The notes: a model not told the origin generated them from the letters alone. Positions 11,549-24,136 are shown, counted from the stretch's first letter. The stretch is DNA of 64,000 nucleotides from Dryococelus australis (GCA_029891345.1 CM056994.1:139522457-139586456); one strand, 5' to 3'. Program-made: numbers and translations.

Positions 11549-12197
11549 TTAAAAATGTAAACAGATGATAATTTCTTCATTTCTAAAATTGATAAGTTTA
11601 CCATCTTGATCGACAGTTGTAACAACTATTTCATCAACAGGATTCACTATTATTGGAACATATATCAATGTATTTTGTATTTCATTTTTTTTCTATTCTG
11701 GAGCCACTGCACACATGAATTCATGTAGTGTATTAGTCAGTTTCCCATAGAAATATGAATCGCAATACAATATTAATATTTATGTCATACATTAAACGAT
11801 AATATGTTGACAGGTTTTGACAATTACCTGGATATATTCTCCTTTCATAACCCAACATATTTGCAATTGAATTGTCTTCTGAGAAATCAATATCGACAAT
11901 ATTATACATCGCACTAGTTAACATATTTCGAATTTCATGTAATCAGAAATTTACATTTTTAGGTAATGCTGCTTAAATGAAAGTTTCTAAATCATCCAAC
12001 TCATAATTTCCGGCCAGTATCACAATCTTGTAGGATTGTTCACCAGTGTTGATCGTAAATGATTGGTTATACACATCCATGTTTGGTATGCTGTTGTAGG
12101 TTATGAATTCGATTAGACTTCTTTGTCCTTCCCCATCTAACTCCAATGCAGAGAAATATACTGCACACAATTGCGACAAATTTCCACATAATATCAA
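11549..12197 (-). pseudogene. Conserved arthropod Maverick capsid-block gene, broken
   Basis: One frame runs from the ATG at 12197 through two in-frame stops (11973-11975 and about 11942). It continues through NSIANMLGYERRIYPG (about 11850), then shifts frame near 11740 and runs to a TAA at 11549-11551 with one further stop. Landmarks are the ITINTGEQSYKIVI..GNYELDDLETFI-type region, the IDFSEDNSIANMLG motif and the C-terminal TTVDQDGKLINFRNEE. This combination is familiar to me from arthropod Maverick gene sets next to the capsid gene. A minor capsid or penton-like role is plausible from position but not shown. Full length would be about 215 residues. Confidence 0.65.
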
Positions 12198-12471
12198 TGT
12201 AATTGAAATATTACTATTATATTTTTACAATTAATTTGCTTATAGTTCCTATTTATAGTGTAAAAACCCTAACACAAATTACCACAATTAATTGTATTTG
12301 GTTATTATTCCATTTGATAATTGTACCTTATTTGTGCATTTTAAAAAAAATTACTTATTTCAATTGGAGGATGTAAATCACCAAAACGATCATAATACAA
12401 TGATATATTTACATTTTTAATTAATGCAACCCAGTGTGTTCCTTCGTTTTGTTTCGAATATAAATTAATAA

Positions 12472-13008
12472 TCATATATTTATGAAAATTTGGTTTATTT
12501 GGTAAATTGTTTCTCCTCGGAAAGAGGGAATATTAAATATCTTTACAAATACATTAATATCTTTGTTTGTTAATGTACATTTTGGAAGAATATTTAGGAC
12601 TTTCTGCATTTTTTCCATCTTTTGAGTATTTCTTCCTTGTCCAACTTTTTCATTTAACTGCTCTAGTAATTGCCGAAACTCCTTCGAGGATTTATCCAAG
12701 TGCAATTTATGCTGGAAATAGGAAGAGAGTGATTCCTCCTTTTGTTATTTTTTTTTAGTTTTACCTTTTAAACCAATGCCTTTTTTAATCATTGCGCCTA
12801 TGACTTTGTCAACGACCCAGGCACCTAGTTTTTCACCTGTTAATGTGGGCGGAATCTTCCTTATATTTGCTGCTTTATCTGCTAGAATTGTAACTGTCAT
12901 AAGACTTTCTTTCAAATTGTTTGTTCGATCATAAACTATATAGTGTTCTTTAGATGCATTATCCAGAGAGTTTATTTCTTGATTGTTGTATGCCAAACGT
13001 TTTGGCAA
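12472..13008 (-). pseudogene. Orphan Maverick gene with a single in-frame stop
   Basis: An open frame of about 178 codons is interrupted only by one TAA at 12745-12747, inside a poly-A run right after GKTKKK. The frame on both sides is the same. The first half has a hydrophobic, possibly helical region (ESLMTVTILADKAA) and a KLGAWVVDKVIGAMIKKGIG segment. The second half is charged and helical (EFRQLLEQLNEKVG). It is the least damaged gene of the block, lying head-to-head with the ATPase gene about 265 nt away. I do not recognise the family. Position suggests a structural or assembly protein. Confidence 0.5.
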
Positions 13009-13273
13009 GTATTTTACCTGTATTTTGGAACATGTAATTGAAATGGTAATTTATTAATCAATGTTTTTCAATACACAGCTTCCTTTTTTTGATGCATTTA
13101 GTATGAGCCATTTTTTCCACTAAATTCAAACCTATATATATAGACCTGCATTTATCATTTTATGTTGTTATGTTTCATAATACTGTGTAATTGTGTAGAA
13201 ATGAAGGTTATAAAACAATATGTACATCTGCTGGTAATTGTAAATACAAAAGAAAACCTAATTGAACAGAAAC

Positions 13274-13889
13274 ATGTCATTCTTTAACCATCAAATATAT
13301 GATGTTTAATAAATGGTCCTTCTTCACGTGGAAAAACTTTTGTTGTTATGTCGCTGTTGGAACATCAAATTGGACTTAAATTTGAAAATGTATATGTATT
13401 TTTTAAAAAATCCATCAAGAGAGATATCAATGATTAGTGGCCATTTTGTCATGAATTGATGGAATGTGATATTCCCCATTTACAAATAAAGAAGATGCAG
13501 TGCCTCCGAATGAAGCATTGCCCAATTCCATTTTTATTTTTGACGATGTTTGATGTTAACTGCAGGGTGAAATACAACAATATTTAATTTTTGCTTGACA
13601 TTAAAATGTTGATTGTTTTTATTTATCGCAAAGCTACACAGGTATTCCAAAACATAATATACACAATAATGTAAGTATGGTAATCCTGTTAAAAATGTAT
13701 CGAATGAATCTGCAACATAGTTACAATGATCAAGCTTTAATCGATATAGCCTTTACAAAGTTTAAAGTTAAGTGTTTTTACTTTTGGAAAGACAACTATG
13801 TTTTTTTAGTGTTTATACTAATGCTTCCCCCATATAAAAGCAGTTATAGGTCTGGGTTTAACAGTTTTTTTATTTCCAGGCAAAGATCT
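13274..13889 (+). pseudogene. Maverick packaging ATPase (FtsK/HerA, A32-like), broken
   Basis: A Walker A motif GPSSRGKT is encoded at 13315-13338, followed by the SLLEHQIGLKFENVYVF region. A Walker B-type SIFIFDDV is encoded near 13530-13550, after VPPNEALPNS. Further landmarks are DCFYLSQSYTGIP (about 13600-13650) and DIAFTKFK..CFYFWKDNYVFLV (about 13740-13810), in the order seen in Polinton genome-packaging ATPases. The enzyme would pump element DNA into capsids. Stops and at least three frameshifts split the gene. The canonical second glycine of the P-loop is replaced (GPSGSGKT-like to GPSSRGKT). Its neighbours on the same strand are the fibre-like ORF and the integrase. Confidence 0.75.
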
Positions 13890-14562
13890 ATGAGTATTTC
13901 AAAGTTTGGACATAGTGGTATAAAACATAGTCTTTATTATAGCTGTTTAACCAAAAATTGCGATGGGAATTGTGATTTTAACAGACATATATTATATAAT
14001 ATGGGTATGGCTGTGAAATATACTGATGCAGTAAATAAATATTATGTGGAAAATTTAAAAATAACTATGCAACATGTATTTAATTAGCAATCAAATGGTA
14101 TTCAAGAGAAATTAATACATTAAGTTGATTTGAATGATAATGGTAATAAAATCATGAGTGTAATTGGAAACATTTTAACCAATGTTCAGAATGATTTGCA
14201 AATTAATGAATTTAGAATAGAAGAATATTAATGATTTTATTAAGGACTTCAATGAAATGACAAACATAAATTTTACAACACAACTTGTAGTAATGTAAGA
14301 TATTTTATGAGATGTCATTAATGAAGTGGTAAGTGCTGTTATTACAAAACAACTTGAAACACAAATGGATCAAATAATGCAATTTTTAAGTAATTAATTG
14401 AATAGAAATGGTTTAATTATACAAACAGATAAGAGAAAGGAAAATAATGATTTGAGAGCTAAGGCTATAGCCAAACTAGACATTGTATTGAGGAAAGTCG
14501 ATAAGATTGAAAAAGCCCAAACTATTCGACCTACTGCAACAGTTAAAAAACGACTTAATTAA
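13890..14562 (+). pseudogene. Fibre-like Maverick ORF, broken
   Basis: The frame starts at ATG 13890 (MSISKFGHSG) and stays open to 14087. It contains a NMGMAVKYTDAVNKYYVE segment (about 13995-14055). The 'N.G.P....DAVNK.YV' pattern is familiar from phage tail-fibre-type repeats and from one arthropod Maverick gene. Downstream coding-like remnants in shifted frames continue to a TAA at 14560, including a lysine/isoleucine-rich region (AIAKLDIVLRKVDKIEKA) that could be coiled coil. An attachment or fibre role is an inference from the motif only. Confidence 0.5.
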
Positions 14563-14583
14563 TATATAAATAGTGTGAATTGA

Positions 14584-15315
14584 ATGTCATATAATTAAAA
14601 AAAGTCTGCCTCTGCTTCCGCATTACATGATATTGTTTCTGCTGCAAAGGAGAAATATTTACAAGCTAAGAGAGCTCGAATGGAATGGGATGTTTTAAAT
14701 GAAGAAAAATTTAAACCTGCTACGAGTAGAATGCATTCTGTGTTGAATAAACCTAAAGAAACAGCTTTGGAGAAACTTTAACAAAGAAAAAGCTAACTAT
14801 GTTTCATTTAAAATGTTGCTATTTAACTTTAAAACATACTTCACCTCTGCATGATACAACATTTTGTGTTAATCGACATAAAGACATATGATTCCTTGGA
14901 GATTCATTAATAACCATTTTCGCCTGATATCAAAGTTAAGATAGGTTATTAAGTAAATTATGTGAGTCAAGAATTGTTTGAATTACTGTTAAAAATTTTT
15001 ACAAATGGATATTCTGAGACCTCTTTGCAGATATATAAAGAACATGTTTGTCGTACGAACGCGAATAACCATTTAGGAGATGTAAACCACCCAAAACTAC
15101 GTTTGATATGAGATGTAGTCGAAAGTGGAATATTTAAAGATGAAATTGATAACCGGTTTTCACCTGTATATTGGAACAATTTTAACGAACTTGTTGATAG
15201 ATTAAATATTCTCATATTTTCTAGAGAATATGGTAATAATTCACATACAAACTAAATTGTTTCTATTATTGGAGAGCTGAAAGAAGATGGTTATATTACC
15301 AATGAAGTTTATTAA
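14584..15315 (+). pseudogene. Conserved Maverick ORF upstream of integrase, broken
   Basis: Traces run from ATG 14584 to a TAA at 15313. The N-terminal part is helical and basic (AAKEKYLQAKRARMEWDVL, about 14640-14700). A middle part (about 14860-14970) reads as FLGDSLI and FSPDIKVKIG-like segments. The C-terminal part has ELFELLLK-like residues, then NGYSETSLQIYKEHV..TNAN (15003-15065), then KLRL. The order 'GDS.I, I.I....Y..T.GL.ELLF, Y...DL..YK.IL..TNAHR' is a pattern I associate with arthropod Mavericks, function unknown. The final codons overlap the integrase start by 14 nt. Several stops and frameshifts are present. Confidence 0.5.
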
Positions 15316-16224
15316 TATTTCTGAAGAGCTTCACACCCCTGCAAGGATACGATATCCCAGAAGAAGAGTTATTACCAAAGGGCAAAATTATATTTTTCAA
15401 GTAAATTTGTAAGAAATGACAATGCTTTCCAAATACAATAAAGAATACAAGTATACTTTAACCATAATATATATTTTTCGAAATATGGTTTGGGCTATAA
15501 CTTTGAAAAACTAAACTGGGAAACATATTAGTGATGCACTGAAGATCGTTTTAAAAGAGAGAAAGCCAAATTTGCTCCAAACTGACAGAGGATCCGAATT
15601 TTTTTCTGTGCCATTCCGGAAACTAATGCCATAGTATGGTATTAACTACTACGCAACATATTCGGAAGTTAAAGCCAGTGTTGTGGGACGATAAAATAAA
15701 TTGATTGAACAGTTAATATATAAACATTTTATGTCATAAAGAACTTATAAATGGGTTAAAATTTAGAATGAAATAGTTAAATTTTATAATTCCAGATATC
15801 ATAGAACTTTCAAGATGGCACCCAAAGATGGTACAGATAATAGTTTAATGAAAACCTTTTATAATAATGTTAAAGTCATCGAGGAGAGAAAACAAAAGTT
15901 CAAAGTTGAGCAATATATACGTACCTCGAAGCAGAATCGAATATTTGAGAAAAAAATTTAATGTTTAATTGGTCTTATGAAATATTTAAAATTATTGCAA
16001 TTTGACAATCACATCCAAAAGTGTATTACATATAAACATATGATGGACTGCCTATAAAATACAGTTTTTTTTACGAACATGAACAGATAAATGTTACTTC
16101 TCAAAATAAGTATTTGATTGATAAAATCATTAAAAGGATAAATGATATGACCTTGGTCCAATGGAGGGGTTTCTCAAAAGCACACGACTCGTGGGTTAAA
16201 AATCAATATGTTAAAAGATTGTAA
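15302..16224 (+). pseudogene. INT: Maverick retrovirus-type integrase (rve fold), broken
   Basis: The gene begins MKFINISEELHTPARIRYPR at 15302 and ends WVKNQYVKRL with TAA at 16222. The core domain shows YKYTLTIIYIF..MVWAITLK (about 15447-15510), LLQTDRGSEF (about 15570-15600), a YGINYYATYSEVKAS region (about 15640-15675) and FYNSRYHRTFKMAP (about 15780-15825). The tail shows a chromodomain-like WRGF...SWV (about 16165-16200). Two catalytic positions are lost: the first Asp is Tyr in TIIYIF, and the Glu after KAS-VV is Gly. The middle Asp (QTDRG) remains. Stops and frameshifts lie near 15411, 15630, 15690 and 15960. The enzyme would have inserted the element. Confidence 0.8.
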
Positions 16225-17089
16225 TACAATGTTTGTAAAAATTATGATAGTAAATAAACATTTTAAAATCATGTTTGATATCTTATTATATTTAATAAAC
16301 CTCTGGATGGGGTTTGGATGTTTAATCAATTCACTTGTTGATTGGATTATCATTTCATTGGATTAATGTTTGAGCGATATTCCAATGTGCTTAAATCATT
16401 ATAATTATACATTTATAAAAAAAATTTAGAATATTCCCAAATATTTCTTACTTGGTTTATTTTCTCTAAAAAATTAGTTCTCTGAAGGAAGAGGGTAAAG
16501 TTTTCCATAACTGATGTCAATTACAAAACAAAGGGAATATTGATTGATCCTGCATTAATGATAGGATAGAATGGTGTAGAGAGAGGATAGAAGAAAGAGT
16601 GAGATAGGAGAAAACCTATGTCAGTGTTCATTGCATGTACCCAGCAATAGTTTCATTTAGTTTCCCTTAAACATTCGGAATGGGTTTAGTAAACCATACA
16701 CACAAGCTTGGGTGTTTGAAAATAAATGTTATAATTTAATTTCCTTCATATCATTAAATTCGGTAATTATAACAATCAAAGAAATTAAATTACTATTCCG
16801 AAAATTTCATCAAAGATTTATAAATGTGTTTATTTCGCTATGCCGGATTAGGTGGAAGAGGTGTAAAAAATAATTTATTGTGATAGCGAAAGTTATTCGG
16901 AAACAATAAATTGCATTTCCATAAAGACAGTTACACATATACTGCTATTATTTTCAATCTATTTATTAATCTTAAGGGAATAATTTTTCAGCAAATTTAT
17001 CAATTATTATTCGATGGAAATAAACGTTCAAACACTTGAGACTTGAATTGCAAGAATTTTTCAAACCTCCCTGGCATGAAGGTTTTAAG
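16225..17089. other. Spacer between integrase and right TIR
   Basis: AT-rich DNA with no recognisable gene or repeat. Confidence 0.5.
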
Positions 17090-19480
17090 GCAGCTGACCA
17101 GCTACAGGTATGGCGTGTCAGGGAAAGAGGTGGACGGGGGGAATAAGTACTCCTCTCAGAACCGGACAAGGCAAATTTTCGGGAGAGTTTAAAATTCATG
17201 GGTATAGCATAGTTTTACAAACGAATAAATGGTTTGGAAGAGTCCAACTTGGAATCTTGAGGGGTGTTTGGCAGGTGGAGAGTCCCCGAAGTTGTTGGAC
17301 AAAAGACGCAATGTGGGCTGGTGGTGAAGTGACGAGGGTGGGGGTTCGTTGCCTTGGATCGATACCGGGGATTGTGTAGCGCCCTCTGAGGACAGGGCAG
17401 ATGTTCTTCTAGCCTAAAATGCTCTCTGTGATGGAGGGGGTTGGGGTGTGTAGAGGTGGACTGATTTTGCCGGTCGCGGTGTTGGACCAATAGCGGAGGT
17501 GTGTGGCCTTGACAGGGCAGTCCTCCGAAAATGTGGTCTGGTATAGGGTGGGGAGGGCAGCTGCAGGCAGTACCGATGCGCAAAGTTCTAGATGTCCGGA
17601 GCCATGTAGGTTTCATGCTAAACCTCACCCTGGATACACGTATACATCACTCTCTCCTCTGAAGCATCTATTCACCGAATGTGGCGCCAGCAGGCTTCAC
17701 CTTTCATTAAGCGATATTATATAAGTGTTTTAATATAAAAATTATTTATATGTATTTTTAATGTATCAGGAATAAATGATTTTTGTGTCATAAGCCGATA
17801 TAGTATGTTTATCATCTAAATTATGTTTCTGAGTTTGGTCAACGAAACTTCGTAGGATTTTCAACTATCGTTTCGATAACTAGTGCTGTGAATTTCGCAG
17901 ATTTAAAGGAAAAATGTGTAGTACGTCCGTTATGTAAAACAATTTTTCTTCGACCATGTTTGTGAATTAAAAATAATATATATTACGTTTCTATAAAGTG
18001 TTGCGGCATTACGCCATCCGAAACTTAACAAGCTTCGATGGAAATTTGTATTAAAAAAAGAGTTCTTCTTACAATAACGAAACTTGCATTAAAAATCTGG
18101 GTAACTTTTATTTTTAATGATCCTTTTGTTGTCTGTCGTAGGACATAGAGTAATCATAGTTTTTGTCGTAAATTTCAACTCAGTTGCCTATCCGCTGTGC
18201 TCCACATATATAGTCCGGCTCTCTATGTAAGCTCAACTTATTCATACATCACACTCCACATCGAACGGACGTGTTTTGCGAGAGCTCCTAGTGCGATTTA
18301 ATTGATAAAAAAGTGGATTGCTAAGTTTCACAATTCGTTTAGTGATTATCATGTACTTGTGTTCATTAGCAGTTTAACTTATTTGAAAACATTTATTTTG
18401 TATTTTCGTTCATTTCCGAGTTTTTATCTCTGTCTAAAATCAAACGTAGGCCGACACAGGTTATGTTTGCTCTCAACATCTCGCTTAGCTTATAAGTCAT
18501 CATAAGTGCTATATCCAACTCAGTGCTCCAGCGACCTCCCAAGCGAATGGACGTATATTATATGCACTGACTGTTAACTGGGATTATTGTTACGTGTTTT
18601 TCAATTTAACGGGTGTATTTTATATATTAGTACATGTGTCGAAACATTTTTTTTTTATCAATTTGTCATGTAAATCGTATTCGCATATCTTTTCCGAGTA
18701 GCTATATCCTTAGTGGCCTCTCAGATGCTGGCTGCAATCCACATATCTAACAGCTTAAAGGTTGGTGCACGTCGTACACTGCAGTCATTGCTTCAGCCAT
18801 TTCCCGACCAACCATATGTGCTTTAAAATCATGTAAGGTACGTGCGAGAGACGTCAAGTAGTGTAATTTTTTACGTGTTTTCATATACCTTGATATTGTG
18901 ATTAGGAAGACTGCAGTTTAATTTATAGCGACATTTTTGCTTCGTTGTAGATCGTTAATTATTTAATATTATTTAGGACACCTGGAGACTCACGTAATTG
19001 TGATCGTTTAGCACTTGTCGACACCAGGTTAATCATGTAGTTAAAATTCTCTCTTGTTTTTTATTATTTATAGGTAGATCTCGTTTGAAATATATTTTGT
19101 TTAAAGACCCAGAAATTTCTCTCATGTGTGAACTATATGTCGTTTTCTGTTTATTTGCCGAAAAATCGCGTATCTCCCACCACCGTCTACGAGCAATATC
19201 ACTACAAACACAAAAATATTACACTTATGGCACACTTGCACAAAACTCACCACATATATCCTGTCGCTAACTCGCCACACCTCATCCGAGTGCCAGAGCT
19301 CCAAGGGTGAGGACGTACCACAGCTGCTCCCCACTCCCAGCCCAAAAAGAAAGGAAGTTAATAAAGTCCCTTAGTACACTCTTGAACCAAAATAACACTT
19401 ATCAATTCATACAAAATAGAAAAAATGATCGGATTAAATTTTTTTGATCGGATTAAAATCGGACTCAAAAGATTTTCACT
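17090..19480 (-). repeat. Right terminal inverted repeat of the Maverick
   Basis: Reverse-complement partner of 1496-3970. The match is traced from the G-rich subrepeat block (17230-17560) outward to the AATCCGAT-rich segment at about 19430-19475. The outermost roughly 200 bp present in the left copy, including AGTAGTAGGG, is absent. Unrelated DNA with a pogo-type transposase fragment begins there. Confidence 0.8.
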
Positions 19481-19524
19481 CCACAAATAATTAAAGCTGG
19501 TTTTCGGAAAACACGAATATTCCC

Positions 19525-20078
19525 ATTCATCAGCAATGCCATCGCTCCTGAGGCAACAGCGCTCACTCTTGTTTCAGACAGAAGTAACGGTGAAGGCGTA
19601 GGCCAACAGATTTCGGTTTAGCGTCTCTTAGCCACTCCTAATAGTGAATGACCCAATGTGCGCACTCCTGACAGGAAATCACAATTATCCCGAAGTGCAT
19701 ACATTTTCACAAACATTAAACTCTGATGATGCTCCATTTTGTAGTCAGTACACCACGCCATACTGCGGAAAACTTCAAGAGAGGAGAAGACTATCCAAGA
19801 GAAAGCAGTGTGCTGAAGTTGAGGCCATTCCTACAGCAAATAACACTGATCCTGGTTCATCACGCCTAGGTACAGTGCTAGGCTAACATCAAGGGGTGAA
19901 AGACGATGAATAATTGTGTTCTGTTTGTGGACATTATTATGCATACGATGTAAAAAATAATACACGTACTAAGTGGATTCAATACTGTTTTTGTCTTCGA
20001 TGGTATCACTATGATTGTGAGGATATTGATGATAAATTTGATGACGATGTTTACGTGTGTTCTCAGTGTGAAGATTAA
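19525..20078 (+). pseudogene. Pogo/Tigger-type transposase C-terminal fragment
   Basis: The last 53 codons (19917-20078) encode a cysteine/histidine module of PHD-like form: CSVCGHYY, then KWIQYCFCLRWYHYDC, then VYVCSQCED before the stop. This kind of finger closes many insect pogo/Tigger (DDE_1) transposases. A shifted upstream frame (19644-19886) is serine/threonine-rich and basic, ending ERRRLSKRKQ, like the linker before that finger. The DDE catalytic core is absent. One finger position is changed: Tyr stands where Cys is usual in WIQC..C. It is a dead remnant abutting the truncated right end of the Maverick. Confidence 0.6.
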
Positions 20079-23000
20079 TAGGCTAGCATATTAACTAATC
20101 AGAAGCCTACTTTCGACTTTAATGAGTTAATAAGCAACATGTACTTTGTGTAAAGTTTTCCTTTGTGAATTATAAAATATAACCAATGACACAATCATAA
20201 AAGTAGTGTAAAATTTACTCGTTTTTGATTTGTTAGAGTACGCGGAATTAAGGTACAGTATCACGGAATTAGGGTAACACTATTTCGGAATAAAGGCAAA
20301 ATCATGGATTTAGGACCGTATCTTCCATTATTAAAAAATTATATATATTTAATTGTATGTAACTCGAAAATGGTCGAAAATATCTTTAACACACTAGTCA
20401 TAGAAAAGGCTTCACACAAAAAAAGTAACATGCACATTGTGTTACAGAAATTGCACTGAATTGCTTCCAAAATTTTTTATCACGGAATAAGACTAACTTA
20501 CCCTAATATATATTGAGATGCGGTAAGTATCGTTACATTTTATCTTTAATCCAGGTCTATTGCAGATCTTTCCAAAATAATCTACGATGGGAAATACAGC
20601 GTGATAAATGTTTATATCAATACTAATTTTTAAACGGTTTTGTACATCGATGTGTTGGATATTTCTTTTGAAGACCTTGGCAAAACTTTCTTTAATTCTA
20701 CTTTAATTAATTACACCTCCGATAACTTTACTTTTTTACAGCACTTATGTTTTTATTAAAAGATATTATTTTTTGCTCTCGTGTCAGAGTTTGTTGATAT
20801 GCCAACTTACTTTTCAAGATGCCTAGCAAAACAGATTGGTGTGCCCGATTTCGATATGAGGTTATGTTTGGCAGCATGTGTTTTTCACATTCCATATTTA
20901 TATGCTAAGAACTGCGGTTCAGTCTTCTTCACACATGGCCGTAATACGTATCCCGAAATATAGGCGTAAACGCAAACACATAAATCATTTTATTGCGTTA
21001 CAGAGATGAACTTTGTTAATAGGTGAAGTCATATCCACAGGTTGGGAAATTGCGTCGTGAGAGAATTAAATTCTGGAGAAGTGTACCGATTATTACTTAT
21101 TATTTGTAATATTTACTTCACTATTTAAGGCTGCCAGGGCTACAATTAATTATTATTAAAATCACATGTGCTTTACTCGCAGTTAAACGCCAGAAACACG
21201 TAGGACGTGGTCTCCTTGGTGATCTTGGAAATGGATTGTGTAATAAATGAAATTGATATATATATATATAACTTCCTGTAAGAAAATGATACCTATACGG
21301 TTGGTTTTGCCGTCATCGGCTTTCTTAAAATCTCGTTTTATTTGCGACGAATACGTCATGAATAATAAACGGATTCAGAACAGTAGTTGCGGTTTGTTTA
21401 TGTGAATAATTTTTAAGCCCTACTTAGTTGATTCTTTCTTCCACTGAGTACACTCTGTATTTTTGCGTGTCTGTTTATAATATTATCTGTTTCAAAATTC
21501 TGAATATTATGAGAAAGATAACTTAAGCAAACTAGCAATCGTACTAAACCAATCTAAACTATTTACTTGAAAAACTCGCCTTATTTTAATTTATTTATAT
21601 CATTCTATTACTGGAGGCAGAAAACAGGGCTTCAATAAAGTGTATTCAACTGACTCTGCGTTGGGCATTTCGTTTACATTTCCCCACGTCTTTCCTGCTC
21701 TTCCTGCCTACTACTCTACTGTCCGCATTCGGGTTATTCTCGACCTGCCAGTTCTACATTGCTCTGTGGCTTCCAAACAAGCTTTTATTCTTTAAATGCC
21801 ACAAGACACTTGCTTGGTATATGTCTGGTCTATCTTCAATTCCATGCCTTGATCTATACTTGATTGTTATTTGTTGCGGTTGCATAGCCCTCCCTTACAA
21901 TTGACATATGGGCTAAAATACTTATAAACTTCTCCGCAATCACTAGTTGAGGTAGGTCAGTAGTTCCCGTAATTGCCTTTCGAAGCCTCGTATCCCAATA
22001 AGTAGCGGTGGTTAAAAAGTATATATATAAATAATTCATAAATTATATTATCGAGGCGAGAAGTTAAGTGATTCTTCAATGGTCTTATAGCTATATTTAT
22101 TTCTCTTTTCGCTTTTTAAATGAATCAGATTACTTTTTATTGACCACCCTGAATAAAATATTGTTCATGTCACTTCATTGATAAACCAACAATGGGGTAA
22201 CAACCAAATATCAAAGTTCCTTTGACAAGTGCTCAGGGCATATAGCGGTGTTCTCACTAGGACTTTCGGGGGATTGTGGGCTAACAATCTGCATCGCTTA
22301 AAACAAAATTGTTAAAAAAACGTCAAGAGGAAAACGGCACTATAAGCATGGAAAACCTGCGAATAGCTTTTGAGTGAAATACTTTGCACAAATGAAAACC
22401 ACATTTCAAATATACGGCGAAATACTTAATTAACAAATTAATTTTTGACTGTCTTTTATTATACTCTTATTTTGATAACACGTCACACTACTTACAAAAT
22501 TATGCAGAAAGGAATAACATGAAACGAAATATAGTAGACGGGAATTTCAAAATATAAACGTATTAATTTTATATCAATTCCCTGTTGCTATCATGACACT
22601 AAACATATAATTTTGCTTCACTGGAAAACGTTTTCCGTAATTCGTGAAAGCAGCGTATTGAATAATTTCTCTTAAAGTGTTTGGGTTGGAAAAGTTATGA
22701 CAGTATTTGTATCCAACCTGCACCGTTCACGGTATTTATTTTGTAAATTATGCTCGAGAGTTCTTTGTACAGTTACAAAACTTTATAGTATACAACAATA
22801 TTCCTTGTAAAATGTGTTCTTTATAACCTTGCAACAGCTATGTTTGTAATTGATCCAGTTATAGATATGCGCTGCCTAACAATTTCTCTTATCCGCGAAG
22901 TCACAATTACAAATAACTACGTTCTGTGATATGTATTTCACTTTAAACCATTGAATGAAATTCCTAATTACACACTTTTAAATTACAATTTTATGTCCAA

Positions 23001-24133
23001 ATTAAAAAAATCTTTGTACGGTTTTTAGTAAAGGAATCATACAAATTTTGGCTCTCTTTTCTAGGAAATACAGACCCAGCGTTCATACTGATATTTGAGT
23101 ACCCCTTCACCCAATAATTTATTTTAGACCACGCAAAATACTGAAATTATATATGCAGGTACGTAATGCAAATAACTGTACCGTTCCAACGCAGAAACTT
23201 ATTAGAGAGCATATTTTGAAATTATGAAATTGCGGTTGGTAAATATGTACCATAAATGCCAACTTTTAATCTCATTCTGATCCGATGAACAATAATTCTC
23301 CAAATCATCACAGATTCCATTTATTCTCAAGAGGTGACATCATTACATCGTTGTCTTAGTTTATATACGTATAACTTATGAAATTGAGAGGAGATCACGT
23401 GTAATCGAAAAATTAGTCTTGCGAGAAAAAGGTTGGTTTTGTAATATAAAATTACTGAATCGAGTCTGGGTGGCACCATAATATTCTTTTCGTGGATATA
23501 ACTTGAAATATGTATGACTATAATTTGTGAAAATTCAAATATAATTCTTACACGTTTATTTAGGAGGCATTAAAGAAAATAATTCCTACCCTACAAAACA
23601 TTATGTTTGCTAGAGGTTACCCAGTGATTTTACTTGTAAATGTACAAATAAATTTGCAGTCTTCTTTAGGCACTTAATCATTGTTTGCATAAAACATATG
23701 TATATCTATTTACTTGAGAATCCTACTTGTGGTATTTTTAGGCAAATCAAACATAATTAGTTGTCTGAATTAAAATACCTTACCTAGTGGCACGTCTGCG
23801 AATAGATATCCAATGGCGACACAACTGAAAATATTTAATCTTTGTGAGATGTACCTCATAAAAACCTGAAAGAATCAAACCGATTTGCCACCCAAAAATG
23901 TTTGGAAAATCCCATTTTTCATATAATTATTTTACAAAATCGCATTATAAAGTCGTGTTGGTGCAAAAATTAATCAAATGCTACAAGAGAAATTCCCCGT
24001 TCATAAATTTGTGTACTGTTGCCAAAATACTACCATTGGATTATTTCCAATTTTCAGCCTACATTCCGAAGGACAAAAATGTTTATAAAAGTACTTTATT
24101 CTCTGTGTGTCCGTGCGTGTAAATGTGTATGTA

Positions 24134-24136
<3 letters not shown>
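20079..24136. other. AT-rich intergenic or intronic DNA
   Basis: Nothing supported was found apart from a short TA run near 21257-21270. The frame at 20781-20963 has no domain and is probably chance. Confidence 0.55.

Larger units (their letters stand above)
1496..19480. mobile_element. Degraded Maverick/Polinton DNA transposon, about 18 kb
   Basis: Two long inverted copies of one sequence (1496-3970 and 17090-19480) bracket a block holding three hallmark Polinton genes: a major capsid protein (minus, 10078-11299), a packaging ATPase (plus, 13274-13889) and a retrovirus-like integrase (plus, 15302-16224). Several smaller genes typical of arthropod Mavericks lie among them. Length, inverted repeats and gene set all fit a Polinton (usually 15-20 kb). 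The left end begins AGTAGTAGGG, and the AG start is usual for the group. The outer roughly 200 bp of the right repeat appears lost, so no target duplication can be read. No protein-primed DNA polymerase B was found; the 4-9.5 kb interval, which could have held it, contains an orphan gene and repeats. Every hallmark gene carries stops or frameshifts, so the copy is inactive. Confidence 0.85.
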
